Source: Massilia sp. ZL223 (GTDB taxonomy: Bacteria; Pseudomonadota; Gammaproteobacteria; Burkholderiales; Burkholderiaceae_D). From it: a stretch of DNA of 64,000 bases. The stretch covers positions 186,001-250,000 of the forward strand of contig NZ_JAGPWD010000001.1 of the NCBI RefSeq assembly GCF_018119395.1, given 5' to 3'. Within the stretch, counting starts at the first letter, position 1. Every line of letters starts with the position of its first letter. Both the position numbers and the translations under genes were made by a program. Below the pieces are notes generated by a model. That model did not search any database. It saw only the letters and a program-made list of their open reading frames with translations, and was not told the DNA's origin. Positions 40,518-52,848 of this stretch are shown here, piece after piece.

Positions 40518-40916
40518 TCACCCGGCATCACCCGGCGCCGCCTGCTGCTTCTTCACCCACGCAATCACCGTATTGCGAATCGTCTTGAGCACCGTATCCG
40601 CCTTGAACGGCTTGACGATAAACCCATGCACCCCGCGCGCCACCGCTTCCTGCACCGCCTGCGCATCGAGCGTCCCCGACACGATGAAGATCAGCGTCTT
40701 GGGCAATTCCGCCCGCAGCTGCTCGACCACGTTGTTGCCGTCCTCGACCTGCTCGCGCGCGATGCAGATGAAATGGGGATGGTGCTTGAGCGCCAGCCCA
40801 TAGGCCAGGGTGCTGGTATGGGTCTGGCCAACCACGTTGTAGCCGCCGTCGGTCAGCACGGTGTTCAGCAGTCCGCGCGACACCGCGCTCGAATCCACGA
40901 TCAATGCCTTGAGCAT
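40518..40916 (-). CDS. Degenerate (pseudo) response-regulator receiver protein
   Basis: A 132-residue stand-alone CheY-like domain. The N-terminal LIVDSSAVSR has one acidic-pocket Asp, IFIVSGT supplies the Ser/Thr switch, and GFIVKPF supplies the conserved Lys. The usual phospho-acceptor Asp is missing: its strand reads FICIAREQVEDG with Ile/Ala where Asp is expected. It therefore may signal without phosphorylation, by binding a partner. It is followed by the nuclease gene on the same strand. Confidence 0.82.
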   Translation of the reverse strand: MLKALIVDSSAVSRGLLNTVLTDGGYNVVGQTHTSTLAYGLALKHHPHFICIAREQVEDGNNVVEQLRAELPKTLIFIVSGTLDAQAVQEAVARGVHGFIVKPFKADTVLKTIRNTVIAWVKKQQAAPGDAG

Positions 40917-40931
40917 CGCGTCCAGTCCCCT

Positions 40932-41708
40932 TTAAAACGATTCGTAAGCCAGCATGTTCCAGGTCACGCCCAGGCGCACGTCGCGCTTGAGCTCCACCAG
41001 CTGGCGCGAGACCTGGAGTATCTCACGCTCGGCGCGCAGCCTCTCGCCCAGCGGGGTCTTGAGGATGCCGGCGCCGGCCACCACCGCGTCCAGGCTGCCG
41101 TAGGCGTTGAGCAGGCGCGCGGCGGTCTTCATGCCGATCTTCGACACGCCCGGCACGCCGTCGGTCGGGTCGCCCATCAGCGCCAGCAGGTCGTGCAGCA
41201 GCTCGGGCGCGACGCCGAAGCGATTGCGCACCCAGGCGTCGTCGTGCCACTCGCCCTTGAAGTGGTCCCATATCAGTGCGCCGTGCGCGATCAGCTCGTG
41301 CAGGTCCTTGTCGGTGGTGGCGACGATGGCTTCGCCCCGCCCTTCCGACAGCCAGCGCATCACGCCGGTGGCGATCACGTCGTCGGCCTCGACCTCTGGA
41401 ATCATGAGCACGTGCAGGCCGGCGGCGCGCAGGCGGTCGTGGAATTCGGGCAGGGCCTCGCGCAGTTCGGTGGGCATGGAGGCGCGGCCCTCGCGGTAGC
41501 GCGGGTAGAGCGCGTGGCGCCAGGTTGGCCCGCCGTAGTCGAAGGCGGCCAGCACGTGGGTGGGCGCGTGCGCCTCCAGCAGGTTGCGGAAGGACGAGAA
41601 GGCGTGGCGCAGCGCGATGCTGGCCTTCAGGTCCGAATCCGGTTCGGGACTGGCTTCGTAGACGCGGCGGACGATGTTCAGGCCGTCGATGGCGAGCAGC
41701 TTTGCCAT
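40932..41708 (-). CDS. 5'-3' exonuclease / Xni-like flap endonuclease
   Basis: A 258-residue member of the polymerase I N-terminal nuclease family. LLAIDGLNIVRRVYE is the N-terminal metal site, IPEVEADDVIATGVM and IVATTDKDLHELI carry the central acidic residues, and LMGDPTDGVPGVSKIGMKTA is the helix-hairpin-helix DNA-binding part. Size fits E. coli Xni, the stand-alone flap enzyme. The ATG at 41708 matches family N-termini; the frame runs upstream into the GST gene. It starts 2 nt after the GST stop. Confidence 0.87.
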   Translation of the reverse strand: MAKLLAIDGLNIVRRVYEASPEPDSDLKASIALRHAFSSFRNLLEAHAPTHVLAAFDYGGPTWRHALYPRYREGRASMPTELREALPEFHDRLRAAGLHVLMIPEVEADDVIATGVMRWLSEGRGEAIVATTDKDLHELIAHGALIWDHFKGEWHDDAWVRNRFGVAPELLHDLLALMGDPTDGVPGVSKIGMKTAARLLNAYGSLDAVVAGAGILKTPLGERLRAEREILQVSRQLVELKRDVRLGVTWNMLAYESF

Positions 41709-41710
41709 GC

Positions 41711-42382
41711 TTACTTCACGAGTTCGTACTTCCCGCCGCGTTCGAGCGCGCGCTGGTAGGCGGGACGGGCGTGGATGCGCTCGAGGAAGGCGGACAGCTT
41801 CGGGTACTTGCCGTCCAGCCCTCCGCGCGAGCTCGATGCTTCCAGCGCAAAACTCATCTGGATATCGGCGGCGCTGAATTCCTCGCCGGCGAACCAGGTG
41901 GACTTGTTCAACTCGGCTTCGAGGTAGTCGAGCTGGCTGCGGATATTGGGCAGGACGAAGTCGTTCTTGACCTTGCGCGCGATGGCGCGCGCGATCGGGC
42001 GCACGAAGAAAGGCATGGGGCCGTGCTCGATGCGGTCGAAGATCAACTTGAGCAGCAGCGGCGGCATGGCCGAGCCTTCGGCGAAATGCAGGAAGTAGGT
42101 CCAGCGCAGGCGCTCGGGCGTGTCCGCCGGCGGGATCAGGCGCCCGTTGCCGTAGCGCTGGACCAGGTACTCGACGATGGCGCCGGATTCGGCCACCACG
42201 GTGTCGCCGTCGCTGATCACCGGCGACTTGCCGAGCGGGTGCACGGCTTTCAGCTCCGGCGGGGCCAGCATGGTCTTGGGATCGCGCTGGTATTTCTTGA
42301 TCTCGTAGTCCAGGCCGAGTTCCTCGAGCAGCCACAGGATGCGCTGCGAGCGCGAATTGTTCAGGTGGTGGACGAGGATCAT
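41711..42382 (-). CDS. Glutathione S-transferase family protein
   Basis: A 223-residue cytosolic GST. The N-terminal thioredoxin-like domain has HHLNNSRSQRILWLLEELGL, KAVHPLGKSPVISDGD with the cis-Pro, and AESGAIVEYLVQRYG for glutathione binding. A helical C-terminal domain includes FAGEEFSAADIQMSF. The substrate is unknown. It probably forms an operon with the Xni-like gene. A second, only distantly related GST lies at 48472. Confidence 0.92.
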   Translation of the reverse strand: MILVHHLNNSRSQRILWLLEELGLDYEIKKYQRDPKTMLAPPELKAVHPLGKSPVISDGDTVVAESGAIVEYLVQRYGNGRLIPPADTPERLRWTYFLHFAEGSAMPPLLLKLIFDRIEHGPMPFFVRPIARAIARKVKNDFVLPNIRSQLDYLEAELNKSTWFAGEEFSAADIQMSFALEASSSRGGLDGKYPKLSAFLERIHARPAYQRALERGGKYELVK

Positions 42383-42540
42383 GGCGATGGGCGTGGGTGG
42401 GAACGGGCGACAGCTTAACATTGTTGTGTGCTTGTAAAAAGCGAGAGATGCTTCTACAGCCAACCGGAAGCCCGTAACGTCCGCGATCCTCAGTGCGCCA
42501 CCGCACGACGCCCGCGCCCGCCCGGGTGTATGGTGCACGA

Positions 42541-43413
42541 ATGAGCGGCGCAACCTACATCGGCATCTCCGGCTGGCGCTACGTGCCCTGGCGCGGCAAG
42601 TTCTATCCTCCCGGCCTGGCCCAGCACCGCGAGCTGGAATACGCCTCGCGCCAGCTGCCCACCATCGAGATCAACGGCTCCTTCTATTCGCTGCAGCGCC
42701 CCGAAAGCTACGCCGCCTGGTACGCCGCCACGCCGCCCGGCTTCGTGTTCGCGGTCAAGGGCAACCGCTTCCTGACCCATATGCTGCGCCTGCGCGACGT
42801 CGAGGGACCGATGGCCAACGTGCTGGCCTCCGGCGTGTTCGAGCTGCGCGAAAAGCTCGGCCCCTTCCTGTGGCAGTTCCCGCCCAACTTTCCCTTCGAG
42901 CCGGACCGCTTCGAGCGCTTCCTCTCGCTGCTGCCGCACGACACCGACGCCGCCCTGGCCCTGGCGCGGCGCTACGAGCCGCGCATGGAAGGCCGGGTCT
43001 CGCTCGAGGCCGGGCCCAAACGCCCGATGCGCCACGCGGTCGAGATCCGCCACGAAAGCTTCATCGATCCCGCCTTCATCGCCATGCTGCGCCGGCATAA
43101 CGTGGCCCTGGTGGTGGCCGACACCGCCGGCCGCTGGCCGCAGTACGAGGACGTCACCGCCGATTTCGTCTACGTGCGCCTGCACGGCGACAAGGAGCTC
43201 TACGCCAGCGGCTACGACGACGAGGCGACGGAGCGCTGGGCCGCGCGCATCCGCGCCTGGCGCGATGGCGGCCAGCCGGCACAGGCGCGGCTGATCTCGG
43301 GCGAAGCGCCGCCGAAGCTGGCCGCGCGCGACGTCTACTGCTACTTCGACAACGACATCAAGGTCCACGCCCCCTACGACGCACGGCGCCTGATCGAGGC
43401 TGTTGCAGAATAG
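42541..43413 (+). CDS. DUF72 domain protein (YecE-like)
   Basis: A 290-residue TIM-barrel-like protein. IGISGWRYVPWRGKFYPPGL, EINGSFYSLQRPESYAAW, FVFAVKGNRFLTHMLRL and YVRLHGDKELYASGY match the DUF72/YecE family. Function is not established. The ATG at 42541 fits family starts; upstream in-frame codons are unsupported. It stands alone between two gene pairs. Confidence 0.9.
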   Translation: MSGATYIGISGWRYVPWRGKFYPPGLAQHRELEYASRQLPTIEINGSFYSLQRPESYAAWYAATPPGFVFAVKGNRFLTHMLRLRDVEGPMANVLASGVFELREKLGPFLWQFPPNFPFEPDRFERFLSLLPHDTDAALALARRYEPRMEGRVSLEAGPKRPMRHAVEIRHESFIDPAFIAMLRRHNVALVVADTAGRWPQYEDVTADFVYVRLHGDKELYASGYDDEATERWAARIRAWRDGGQPAQARLISGEAPPKLAARDVYCYFDNDIKVHAPYDARRLIEAVAE

Positions 43414-43487
43414 TCAAGCGGGGCATCCAATCGGCGCGCAGCGCGCTAGAATGGATCGGCTGTCCTTTCCAACTCTAGGAGCTTGCG

Positions 43488-43874
43488 ATGAAGACCGTGC
43501 AAATTGGTACTGCCCTGCTTTCCCTGCTGTTGGCCGGCCCCGTGCTGGCGGAAGATGGAACGCCCCTGCGCAAGGCAAACGGCGTGCTGGTCGACGCCAA
43601 GGGAATGACCGTCTACACCTACGACAAGGACACTGCTGCCAGCGGCAAGAGCGCCTGCGTCGAGATGTGCGCCAGGAACTGGCCGCCGGTCGTGGCCGGC
43701 GACATGCGCCTGGATCCGCCCTATTCCGCAATCACGCGCGATGACGGCAGCAAACAGCTCGCACACGACGGCAAACCGCTATACACCTTTATCAAGGACA
43801 AGAAGGAAGGTGACCGTACCGGAGACGGTGTCGGCGGCGTCTGGCACGTCGTTACCGATGCCAAGACGAAATAA
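43488..43874 (+). CDS. Secreted COG4315 family protein
   Basis: A 128-residue exported protein: signal peptide MKTVQIGTALLSLLLAGPVLA, then two short repeats of the Y-x-[FWY]-x-x-D type (LVDAKGMTVYTYDKD and LAHDGKPLYTFIKD) with a Cys pair in SACVEMCARNWPP. The family is widespread in periplasms and of unknown function. AGGAG lies 6 nt before the ATG. Confidence 0.87.
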   Translation: MKTVQIGTALLSLLLAGPVLAEDGTPLRKANGVLVDAKGMTVYTYDKDTAASGKSACVEMCARNWPPVVAGDMRLDPPYSAITRDDGSKQLAHDGKPLYTFIKDKKEGDRTGDGVGGVWHVVTDAKTK

Positions 43875-43888
43875 GGAGAAGGCGCCGT

Positions 43889-44137
43889 TCAGCGGCGCTC
43901 GTGCAGCTTGATGACGCGGTGCTTGTTGCCGGCCGGCGGCTGGGGAGCGGAAGTCTCGCAGGTGTTGCAGCCGCCACAGCTGCCCGAGGTGTCGAGCCAG
44001 CCCGCCAGCCTGGAGCGCTTCATGCCGCCGCGCGTCAGGCGCTGCACCAGCCAGCGGCGCCAGGTCGCCGGCAGGTAGCGCGCGCCCAGGTAGAGCGCGG
44101 CCAGCAGAACGATGATCCCCACAAGGAGTTCCTGCAT
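43889..44137 (-). CDS. FeoB-associated Cys-rich membrane protein
   Basis: An 82-residue protein with one N-terminal helix (LLVGIIVLLAALYLGARYLP) and a Cys-rich tail, GSCGGCNTCE, typical of FeoB-associated proteins. Starting 2 nt after the feoB stop, it is the third gene of the feo operon and occupies the position of FeoC. It may bind iron or help FeoB; this is inferred. Confidence 0.8.
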   Translation of the reverse strand: MQELLVGIIVLLAALYLGARYLPATWRRWLVQRLTRGGMKRSRLAGWLDTSGSCGGCNTCETSAPQPPAGNKHRVIKLHERR

Positions 44138-44139
44138 GC

Positions 44140-46017
<1,878 letters not shown>

Positions 46018-46020
46018 CGT

Positions 46021-46278
46021 TTATTCCGGCTGGATCGACACCAGGGCCGCTTCGAAGCGGCGCAGCGCGAAGGTGGACTGGCCGACCTTGACGGCCAGCG
46101 GACCGCCCAGCACGCGCTTGAGCACGCGGATGCGCTCGCCCGGCACGAAGCCGAGTTCCATCAGGCGGCGCTGGACGTCGACCCCGCCCTGCTGCGCATG
46201 CGGAGCCAGGTGGATCACGGTGGCGCTCTGGCCGGCTTTCAGCGAGTCGAGCGTGGTGAGGGTGGGAACAAGGGTCAT
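46021..46278 (-). CDS. feoA: Ferrous iron transport protein FeoA
   Basis: An 85-residue SH3-like protein. RRLMELGFVPGERIRVLKRV and GGPLAVKVGQSTFALRR are typical of FeoA. It interacts with FeoB. It heads the feo operon, with a Fur-box-like site about 70 bp upstream. Confidence 0.93.
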   Translation of the reverse strand: MTLVPTLTTLDSLKAGQSATVIHLAPHAQQGGVDVQRRLMELGFVPGERIRVLKRVLGGPLAVKVGQSTFALRRFEAALVSIQPE

Positions 46279-46345
46279 GGTCGCGTCCGGTGCGGGTATA
46301 TATACGTAGCGCTGATGAGACAGATACTAGCATCATAAACCTAAA

Positions 46346-46360
46346 TGCGAATTATTTCTA
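46346..46360 (-). promoter_or_regulatory. Fur-box-like site of the feo promoter
   Basis: TGCGAAT-T-ATTTCTA approximates the 7-1-7 Fur site TGATAAT-N-ATTATCA (9 of 14 positions). It lies 68 bp upstream of feoA in AT-rich DNA. Location supports iron control; the match is only partial. Confidence 0.5.
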
Positions 46361-46464
46361 TTTGCAGACTGATATTGCGTAAAAGAAAGGCAGCAACACA
46401 ACAGCCACACCCTGCAGATTTTGCTTGCGTTGGCGGTCGAGTTTACGGAGAATGGCAACGCAAA

Positions 46465-46479
46465 TGAGAATGATTCGTA
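46465..46479 (+). promoter_or_regulatory. Fur box upstream of bfd
   Basis: TGAGAAT-G-ATTCGTA, a good 7-1-7 Fur site, 58 bp before the bfd ATG. Iron-replete Fur would repress bfd, which is the usual pattern for genes that release stored iron. Confidence 0.7.
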
Positions 46480-46537
46480 TTTTGTAGACGAATTTTCAAG
46501 AAGCATTTTCACCCACACCGCCAGGAACCGAACCGCC

Positions 46538-46747
46538 ATGATCGTCTGTGTCTGCAACAACATCTCCGACCGTGAAATCCGCCAGGCTGTGGACCTGGGC
46601 ATCTCGTCGGTTGCCGAACTGCACCGCGAACTGGGTGTGGGCACCATGTGCGGCAAGTGCGTGAGCTATGCGCGCGAAGTGCTGAACGAACATCTGGAAA
46701 GCAAGACGGTTGTGACCGAGCTGCGCCGCGTGGCGCAAGCCGCCTGA
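46538..46747 (+). CDS. bfd: Bacterioferritin-associated ferredoxin
   Basis: A 69-residue [2Fe-2S] protein with the four-Cys pattern CVC near the start and MCGKC in the middle. It passes electrons to bacterioferritin heme to mobilise iron. It is next to bfr and controlled by a Fur-box-like site. The ATG at 46538 gives the canonical MIVCVCNNISD start. Confidence 0.95.
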   Translation: MIVCVCNNISDREIRQAVDLGISSVAELHRELGVGTMCGKCVSYAREVLNEHLESKTVVTELRRVAQAA

Positions 46748-46769
46748 AACTGAACTGATCTCTCTCCTC

Positions 46770-46795
46770 GCCCCGTTCCCCACGGGGCTTTTTTT
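46770..46795 (+). terminator. Rho-independent terminator after bfd
   Basis: Stem GCCCCG/CGGGGC with a 7-nt loop, then seven T residues. It separates bfd from bfr, so bfr has its own promoter. Confidence 0.9.
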
Positions 46796-46821
46796 CGCCG
46801 CCCTGCCCTGACGGTTTGCTA

Positions 46822-46840
46822 TGATGTGAACATCACATCA
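46822..46840. promoter_or_regulatory. TGATGTG-N5-CACATCA palindrome upstream of bfr
   Basis: Perfect 7-bp dyad arms with a 5-bp centre, 13 bp before the bfr ATG and overlapping where transcription or translation would start. It resembles an operator; the regulator is unknown. Confidence 0.45.
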
Positions 46841-46853
46841 ACAAAGGCATTCC

Positions 46854-47327
46854 ATGAAGGGCGATCCCAACATCATCCGTCTGCTGAACGCACAGCTGAC
46901 CAACGAACTGACCGCGATCAACCAGTATTTCCTGCATGCGCGCATGTACCGCCACTGGGGCTTCGAGCGCCTGGCGAAGAAGGAATACGACGAGTCGATC
47001 GGCGAGATGAAGCATGCGGACAAGCTGATCGACCGCATCCTGATGCTCGACGGCCTGCCCAACCTGCAGGCGCTGCACAAGCTCCTGATCGGCGAGTCGA
47101 CCCAGGAAATGCTCGAGTGCGACCTCAAGCTGGAGCGTGGCGCGCAAGTCACGGTCAAGGAAGGCATCGCCGCGGCCGAGGCAGCGCAGGATTACGTATC
47201 GCGTGATCTGCTGCTGGAGATCCTGGAGGATACCGAGGAGCATATCGAGTGGCTGGAGACGCAGCTGGATCTGATCGTGAAGATCGGGATTCAGAATTAT
47301 CTGCAGAGCCAGATGAACGCGGAGTAA
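46854..47327 (+). CDS. bfr: Bacterioferritin
   Basis: A 157-residue heme-containing ferritin that stores iron in a 24-mer shell. Ferroxidase ligands lie in QLTNELTAINQYFLHARMY, SIGEMKHADKLIDRI (Glu, heme-axial Met, His), and LEDTEEHIEWLETQLDLI. Length is normal. It pairs with bfd for storage and release. Confidence 0.97.
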   Translation: MKGDPNIIRLLNAQLTNELTAINQYFLHARMYRHWGFERLAKKEYDESIGEMKHADKLIDRILMLDGLPNLQALHKLLIGESTQEMLECDLKLERGAQVTVKEGIAAAEAAQDYVSRDLLLEILEDTEEHIEWLETQLDLIVKIGIQNYLQSQMNAE

Positions 47328-47372
47328 GTGTTCTGATTGCCGCTACGGCTGATGCCCGTGGCGGCGCGACGG

Positions 47373-47457
47373 ACTTGGATCCCGGCCTTCGCCGGGAGTC
47401 ATAGGCGCCAGTGGCGCGTATGACGGTTTTTAGGCTAACACTGAGAACAGTGTTAGC
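47373..47457. repeat. Composite repeat with family palindrome and a second hairpin
   Basis: A broken copy of the ACTTGGATCCCGGCCTTCGCC type repeat (its right arm diverges after CCGGGA), a GGCGCCAGTGGCGC hairpin, and a perfect stem GCTAACACTG-AGAA-CAGTGTTAGC at 47434-47457. The stretch to 47542 holds no gene. Confidence 0.7.
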
Positions 47458-47542
47458 GTGTCTCGTACTCAGCCTGCCTAAGCACGTCGTTCCGGGACTC
47501 GGCGTCCCCCTCGGCCGGAACCCAAGTTTGCATGAATGACCG

Positions 47543-48472
47543 CTACCTCCAGCGCGTCATCCACTTATCGTAAAACCCCAAATCCCTCGGCACCGCCCCC
47601 GGCACCGCGCAGATCGCCCCGGCAAACTCGTTCGCCCGCGCCAGGGTCTGTTCCAGCTCCCATCCCCGCATCTTCCCCAGGAGGAAAATCGCCGAAAACG
47701 CATCCCCCGCCCCCACCGTATCGATGACGAAAGGCGGCGCCGGATTGTCGCGGTGGTTGATCACCTGCCCATCCGACCCGAAGTACACCGACCCGCGGTG
47801 TCCCAGGGTGACGATCAGCGCGTCCAGCGAGAACATCTGCAGCAGCGCCTGGCAGGAGGCATGCACCTCTTCGGCCGACAGCGGCGGATCTTCCGGACGA
47901 ATCTGGAAATACCACTGGAACAGCGCCTGCAGTTCCTCTTCGTTGACCTTGGCGACATGCGCCGCCTGCAGCGAGCGCGTCACGCAGCGCTCTTCCACCT
48001 GGCCGTCGCGCAGGTTGAGGTCGAGGAAGCGCAGCGCCGGGCTGGCTTCCAGCACCGCCGTGAGCGTCGCGCGCGAGTGCTCGTTGCGCTGGGCCAGGGT
48101 GCCGAAATATAGGATGCCGGGCTGGGCGCTTTCCACGGCCGCCACGGCCTGCTGGCGGTCGATGAAATCGTAGGCCTGGTTCGGCAGGATGGTGAAGCGG
48201 TGGCCGCCGCGTGCGCCGCGCTCGACCAGCACGCGGCCGGTCTCTTCCATCGCATCGACCTGCAGGCCGGCCTCGCTCATGGCGAAGCGTTCGAACTCGG
48301 CGCGCACCAGCTGCCCCAGGCGGTCGTTGCCGATGCGGGTGACCATCAGCTGCGGCGCCATGAAGGCGGCCAGGTGGCGCGCCACGTTGAAGGGGGCGCC
48401 GCCGACCACCTGCTCGGTGCTGAAGTCGTCGACCAGCGCCTCGCCAAAGACGACGGTGACCGGCGCAGCCAT
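47543..48472 (-). CDS. PfkB family carbohydrate kinase
   Basis: A 309-residue sugar kinase of the ribokinase family. The N-terminal signature is VVGGAPFNVARHLAAF and the C-terminal one is VIDTVGAGDAFSAIFLLG, with the catalytic Asp in GAGDAF. Fructokinase-like specificity is the best guess. The ATG overlaps the stop of the upstream GST gene by 1 nt. Confidence 0.9.
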   Translation of the reverse strand: MAAPVTVVFGEALVDDFSTEQVVGGAPFNVARHLAAFMAPQLMVTRIGNDRLGQLVRAEFERFAMSEAGLQVDAMEETGRVLVERGARGGHRFTILPNQAYDFIDRQQAVAAVESAQPGILYFGTLAQRNEHSRATLTAVLEASPALRFLDLNLRDGQVEERCVTRSLQAAHVAKVNEEELQALFQWYFQIRPEDPPLSAEEVHASCQALLQMFSLDALIVTLGHRGSVYFGSDGQVINHRDNPAPPFVIDTVGAGDAFSAIFLLGKMRGWELEQTLARANEFAGAICAVPGAVPRDLGFYDKWMTRWR

Positions 48473-49086
48473 TATGCGAGGAAAGGAATGGTGTCCTTGA
48501 AGGACGGGCGCTCGGAGAGCTTGTCGAACAGGCGCGCCAGGTTCGGATAGTCGCCGCGCCACGCCACTTCAGGGAAGCGGAAGGCGATCCAGCCCAGGGC
48601 GCAGCCGACGGCGACGTCGGCCAGGCTGTAGTGGTTGCCCATGCAGAAAGGCGCTTCGCCCAGGCCCTCGGACATCGCGCGCAGGCCGGCGTGCACCTTG
48701 GCCCACTGGCGGTCGATCCAGTCCTGGCTCTGCTGCTGCTCGGGACGCAGGGTCTTTTCCAGGCGCACCAGCACGGCGGCATCGAGCACGCCGTCGGCCA
48801 GCGCTTCCCAGACCTTGACCTCGGCGCGCTCGCGGCCGTTCGGCGGCAGCAGCTTGCACACGGGTGTGAGCGTATCCAGGTATTCGGCGATCACGCGCGA
48901 ATCGTAGATCGTGCTGCCGTCTTCCATCACCAGGCACGGCACCTTGCCCAGCGGATTGGTCTGCTGGATGGTGGTGTCCGGCGCCCAGACGTTTTCCTGG
49001 ACAAAGGTGAAGTCGAGCTTCTTCTCCGCCATCACGACACGGACTTTGCGGACAAAGGGGCTGGTGACAGAACCGATGAGTTTCAT
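48472..49086 (-). CDS. Glutathione S-transferase (YibF-like)
   Basis: A 204-residue GST. KLIGSVTSPFVRKVRVVMAE is the N-terminal motif with the active-site Ser, NPLGKVPCLVMEDGSTIYDS the glutathione-binding segment. The C-terminal helical domain includes YSLADVAVGCALGWI. It resembles the E. coli YibF type. It is co-transcribed with the PfkB kinase gene. Confidence 0.92.
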   Translation of the reverse strand: MKLIGSVTSPFVRKVRVVMAEKKLDFTFVQENVWAPDTTIQQTNPLGKVPCLVMEDGSTIYDSRVIAEYLDTLTPVCKLLPPNGRERAEVKVWEALADGVLDAAVLVRLEKTLRPEQQQSQDWIDRQWAKVHAGLRAMSEGLGEAPFCMGNHYSLADVAVGCALGWIAFRFPEVAWRGDYPNLARLFDKLSERPSFKDTIPFLA

Positions 49087-49185
49087 ACACGCTCAGAGAA
49101 TGGGAGAGGAAACAGTATAGCATCGCCCTCCGGCGAAAACCCTGCGCCCCGCCGCATGGCAGATGCACCCGCCACAAGGTATTGA

Positions 49186-50613
<1,428 letters not shown>

Positions 50614-50676
50614 TCGTAGGGTGGACGGCGTAGCCGCCCACCCTACATTCATTCGCACACAGCGGTGAATGATGCC

Positions 50677-52641
50677 TCAATACTCCCACACCGCCTTCAC
50701 CCCAATCCGGCGTTCCACCTCGGCCCGATATTGCACTGAGCCGTACTCTGGGTGTCCGCCATTCAGGTTCTCGCCGAACACCGACACTTCCAGCCCCGGC
50801 CGCAGGCGCCAGCCAAGGCGCGCATCGAAGGCCGTATAGGACGGCACATCCGAAGTCGCGCCGACGTGGCGGAGCATCAGGTCCAACTCGCGCCTGTCGT
50901 CGAAGGCATAGCCCGAGCGCAGCTGCCAGGTGTTGCGCGGATCGCGCTCGGCCATTCGCGGCCCGTTGATGTCGTTGCTGCCCGGCTTAAGACGCAGGTG
51001 CTGGTGCATCGCGGTCCAGCCCGCCGACAGGCGCCAGTTGCGCGCCGCCTGCCAGTTGCCCCAGGCCTCGATCCCGGTCGAGCGTCCTTCCATCATGCTG
51101 GCGAATGTCAGGAAAGTGCCGCTCGGGTCGACTTCCTGGGTGCGCAAATCGTCGTAGTCGTGGTGGAACAGGGTGACCGAGTAGGAAAGTGACGGCACCG
51201 GCTGGCCGCGGTAGCCCAGTTCGAACACATTCGACACTTCGCCACGCACTTGCGGGCCGCCGCGCAGGAGGTGCGGCGGGCGCGCCGGGATGTAGGTGTC
51301 CACGTCCAGGCGCGAAGGCGCGCGCACCGTACGCGATAATCCAGTCCAGACGGCGTGGCGCGGCGACAGGCGCCAGGCAAGACGAGCGCTCGGCAGCCAT
51401 TCGACCTTCGTGTATTCGTTGTACTCGAAGCGGTTGCCCAGGGTCAGGCGCCAGTCGTCGCGCAGGGCGATCTCGTCCTGCATGAACAGGCTGCCCCATT
51501 GCTGGGTGACGCGCTCGGGCAGGAAGGCGACCACCTCGCCATTGGTGATGCGGTCGCGGCTGTGGCGATAGCTGGCGCCCCAGACAATGCTGTGCGCACC
51601 GCTGGCGGGCAGCGTGTGCTGGAACTGCAGGTCGGTGGTGTACAGTCGCTCGCCGTACAGAGGCTTAACGTCGCGCAAGGTATGGTCGAAATAGGCCTGC
51701 ACGCCGATACCGCCGCCGCCTTCGAGCCGGCGATCCCAGCGCACCGACAGGTTGGCGCCGTCGGAACGTACTCTTCCCAGGTCGGGATCGAAGCCCGACA
51801 CCGTGAGTGCACCCGGCTCAGGCTGGTCGAGCCGCGCTCGCAACAGATTGCCCAGCACTGTCACGCGATCGGCGCCCCCTTCCCAGTCGGCCCGGAAGCC
51901 AGCCAGCCAACGGCGGTAGCTGTCATTGACGGGCGCGCCGCTCGCCAACTCGCTGTCCTTGCGTCCGCTGACCCGGGCAAAGGCGCGCCAGGAGAGCGCT
52001 CCGCCGGCCTCGCCGTGGCGCAGCATCGCGCCGGCGCCATCGGTGGCGGCGCGCAAGGTGGCCCGGGTGCCGCCGGTCTCGCGCGCCGAACGGGTGCTGA
52101 TGTTGATGACGGCATTGACGGCGTTCAGGCCCCACAGCACGCCGCCCGGGCCGCTGATCACTTCGATGCGTTCGATATCGCCCAGCACGATGTCCTGCGC
52201 ATCCCAGAACACGCCGGCGAACAGGGGCGAATATACGCTTCGCCCGTCGATCAGGACCAGCAGCTTGTTCGAAACGCTGTTGCCACTGGTGTTCATGCCG
52301 CGCGCACTGATCGAATAGCCGTAGCTGCTGGTGCGTGCGACGTAGAGATTGGGCGCCAGGCGCAGCACTTCGGGCAGGGAATCGGCGCCGGAGCGGCGGA
52401 TGTCGTCGGCGGTGATCAGGAACACCGAGGCGGCCGCGTTCTGCAGGCGCTCGGGACGCTTGGAGACCGAGGTCACCTGGATATTGGCCAGTTCCTCGAT
52501 CGACAGGTCGGCCAGTTCGTCCGGCTGCACCACCACCCGCTCGACGTCGGCCGCCCAGGCCGGCAGCGCCAGTCCCACGGCCAGGCAGGCCGCCAGCAGG
52601 CGCGGCGCATTCTTCCAGCAAGGCCGGCTCATATCATTCAT
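50677..52641 (-). CDS. TonB-dependent outer-membrane receptor
   Basis: A 654-residue receptor. A signal peptide ending near LALPAWAAD is followed by DLSIEELANIQVTSVSKRPE, a plug domain (VFLITADDIRRSGADSLPEV, SNKLLVLIDGRSVYSPLF, IERIEVISGPGGVLWG) and a 22-strand-type barrel ending in an aromatic residue pattern. The start MNDMSRP has AAGGG upstream. The substrate is unknown; this subfamily is not obviously a siderophore receptor. Confidence 0.92.
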   Translation of the reverse strand: MNDMSRPCWKNAPRLLAACLAVGLALPAWAADVERVVVQPDELADLSIEELANIQVTSVSKRPERLQNAAASVFLITADDIRRSGADSLPEVLRLAPNLYVARTSSYGYSISARGMNTSGNSVSNKLLVLIDGRSVYSPLFAGVFWDAQDIVLGDIERIEVISGPGGVLWGLNAVNAVINISTRSARETGGTRATLRAATDGAGAMLRHGEAGGALSWRAFARVSGRKDSELASGAPVNDSYRRWLAGFRADWEGGADRVTVLGNLLRARLDQPEPGALTVSGFDPDLGRVRSDGANLSVRWDRRLEGGGGIGVQAYFDHTLRDVKPLYGERLYTTDLQFQHTLPASGAHSIVWGASYRHSRDRITNGEVVAFLPERVTQQWGSLFMQDEIALRDDWRLTLGNRFEYNEYTKVEWLPSARLAWRLSPRHAVWTGLSRTVRAPSRLDVDTYIPARPPHLLRGGPQVRGEVSNVFELGYRGQPVPSLSYSVTLFHHDYDDLRTQEVDPSGTFLTFASMMEGRSTGIEAWGNWQAARNWRLSAGWTAMHQHLRLKPGSNDINGPRMAERDPRNTWQLRSGYAFDDRRELDLMLRHVGATSDVPSYTAFDARLGWRLRPGLEVSVFGENLNGGHPEYGSVQYRAEVERRIGVKAVWEY

Positions 52642-52848
52642 CTTTTTACCCTTGGCCAACATTAGTGGTCTTCAATAAATATTAATTCATTATGCTTTAC
52701 TCCGATTTTACATTCCACCCCGCCTTGCCGTGCGTTCTGTGCAATACCGTGCTAGTGTGTCCTGGCAAAAAATGCAGCCCACAGGCAGCGAAAAACGTTT
52801 TCCGGTATAGTTGGTTCTAACGCGGACAGATTTCCAATAAGAAACATT

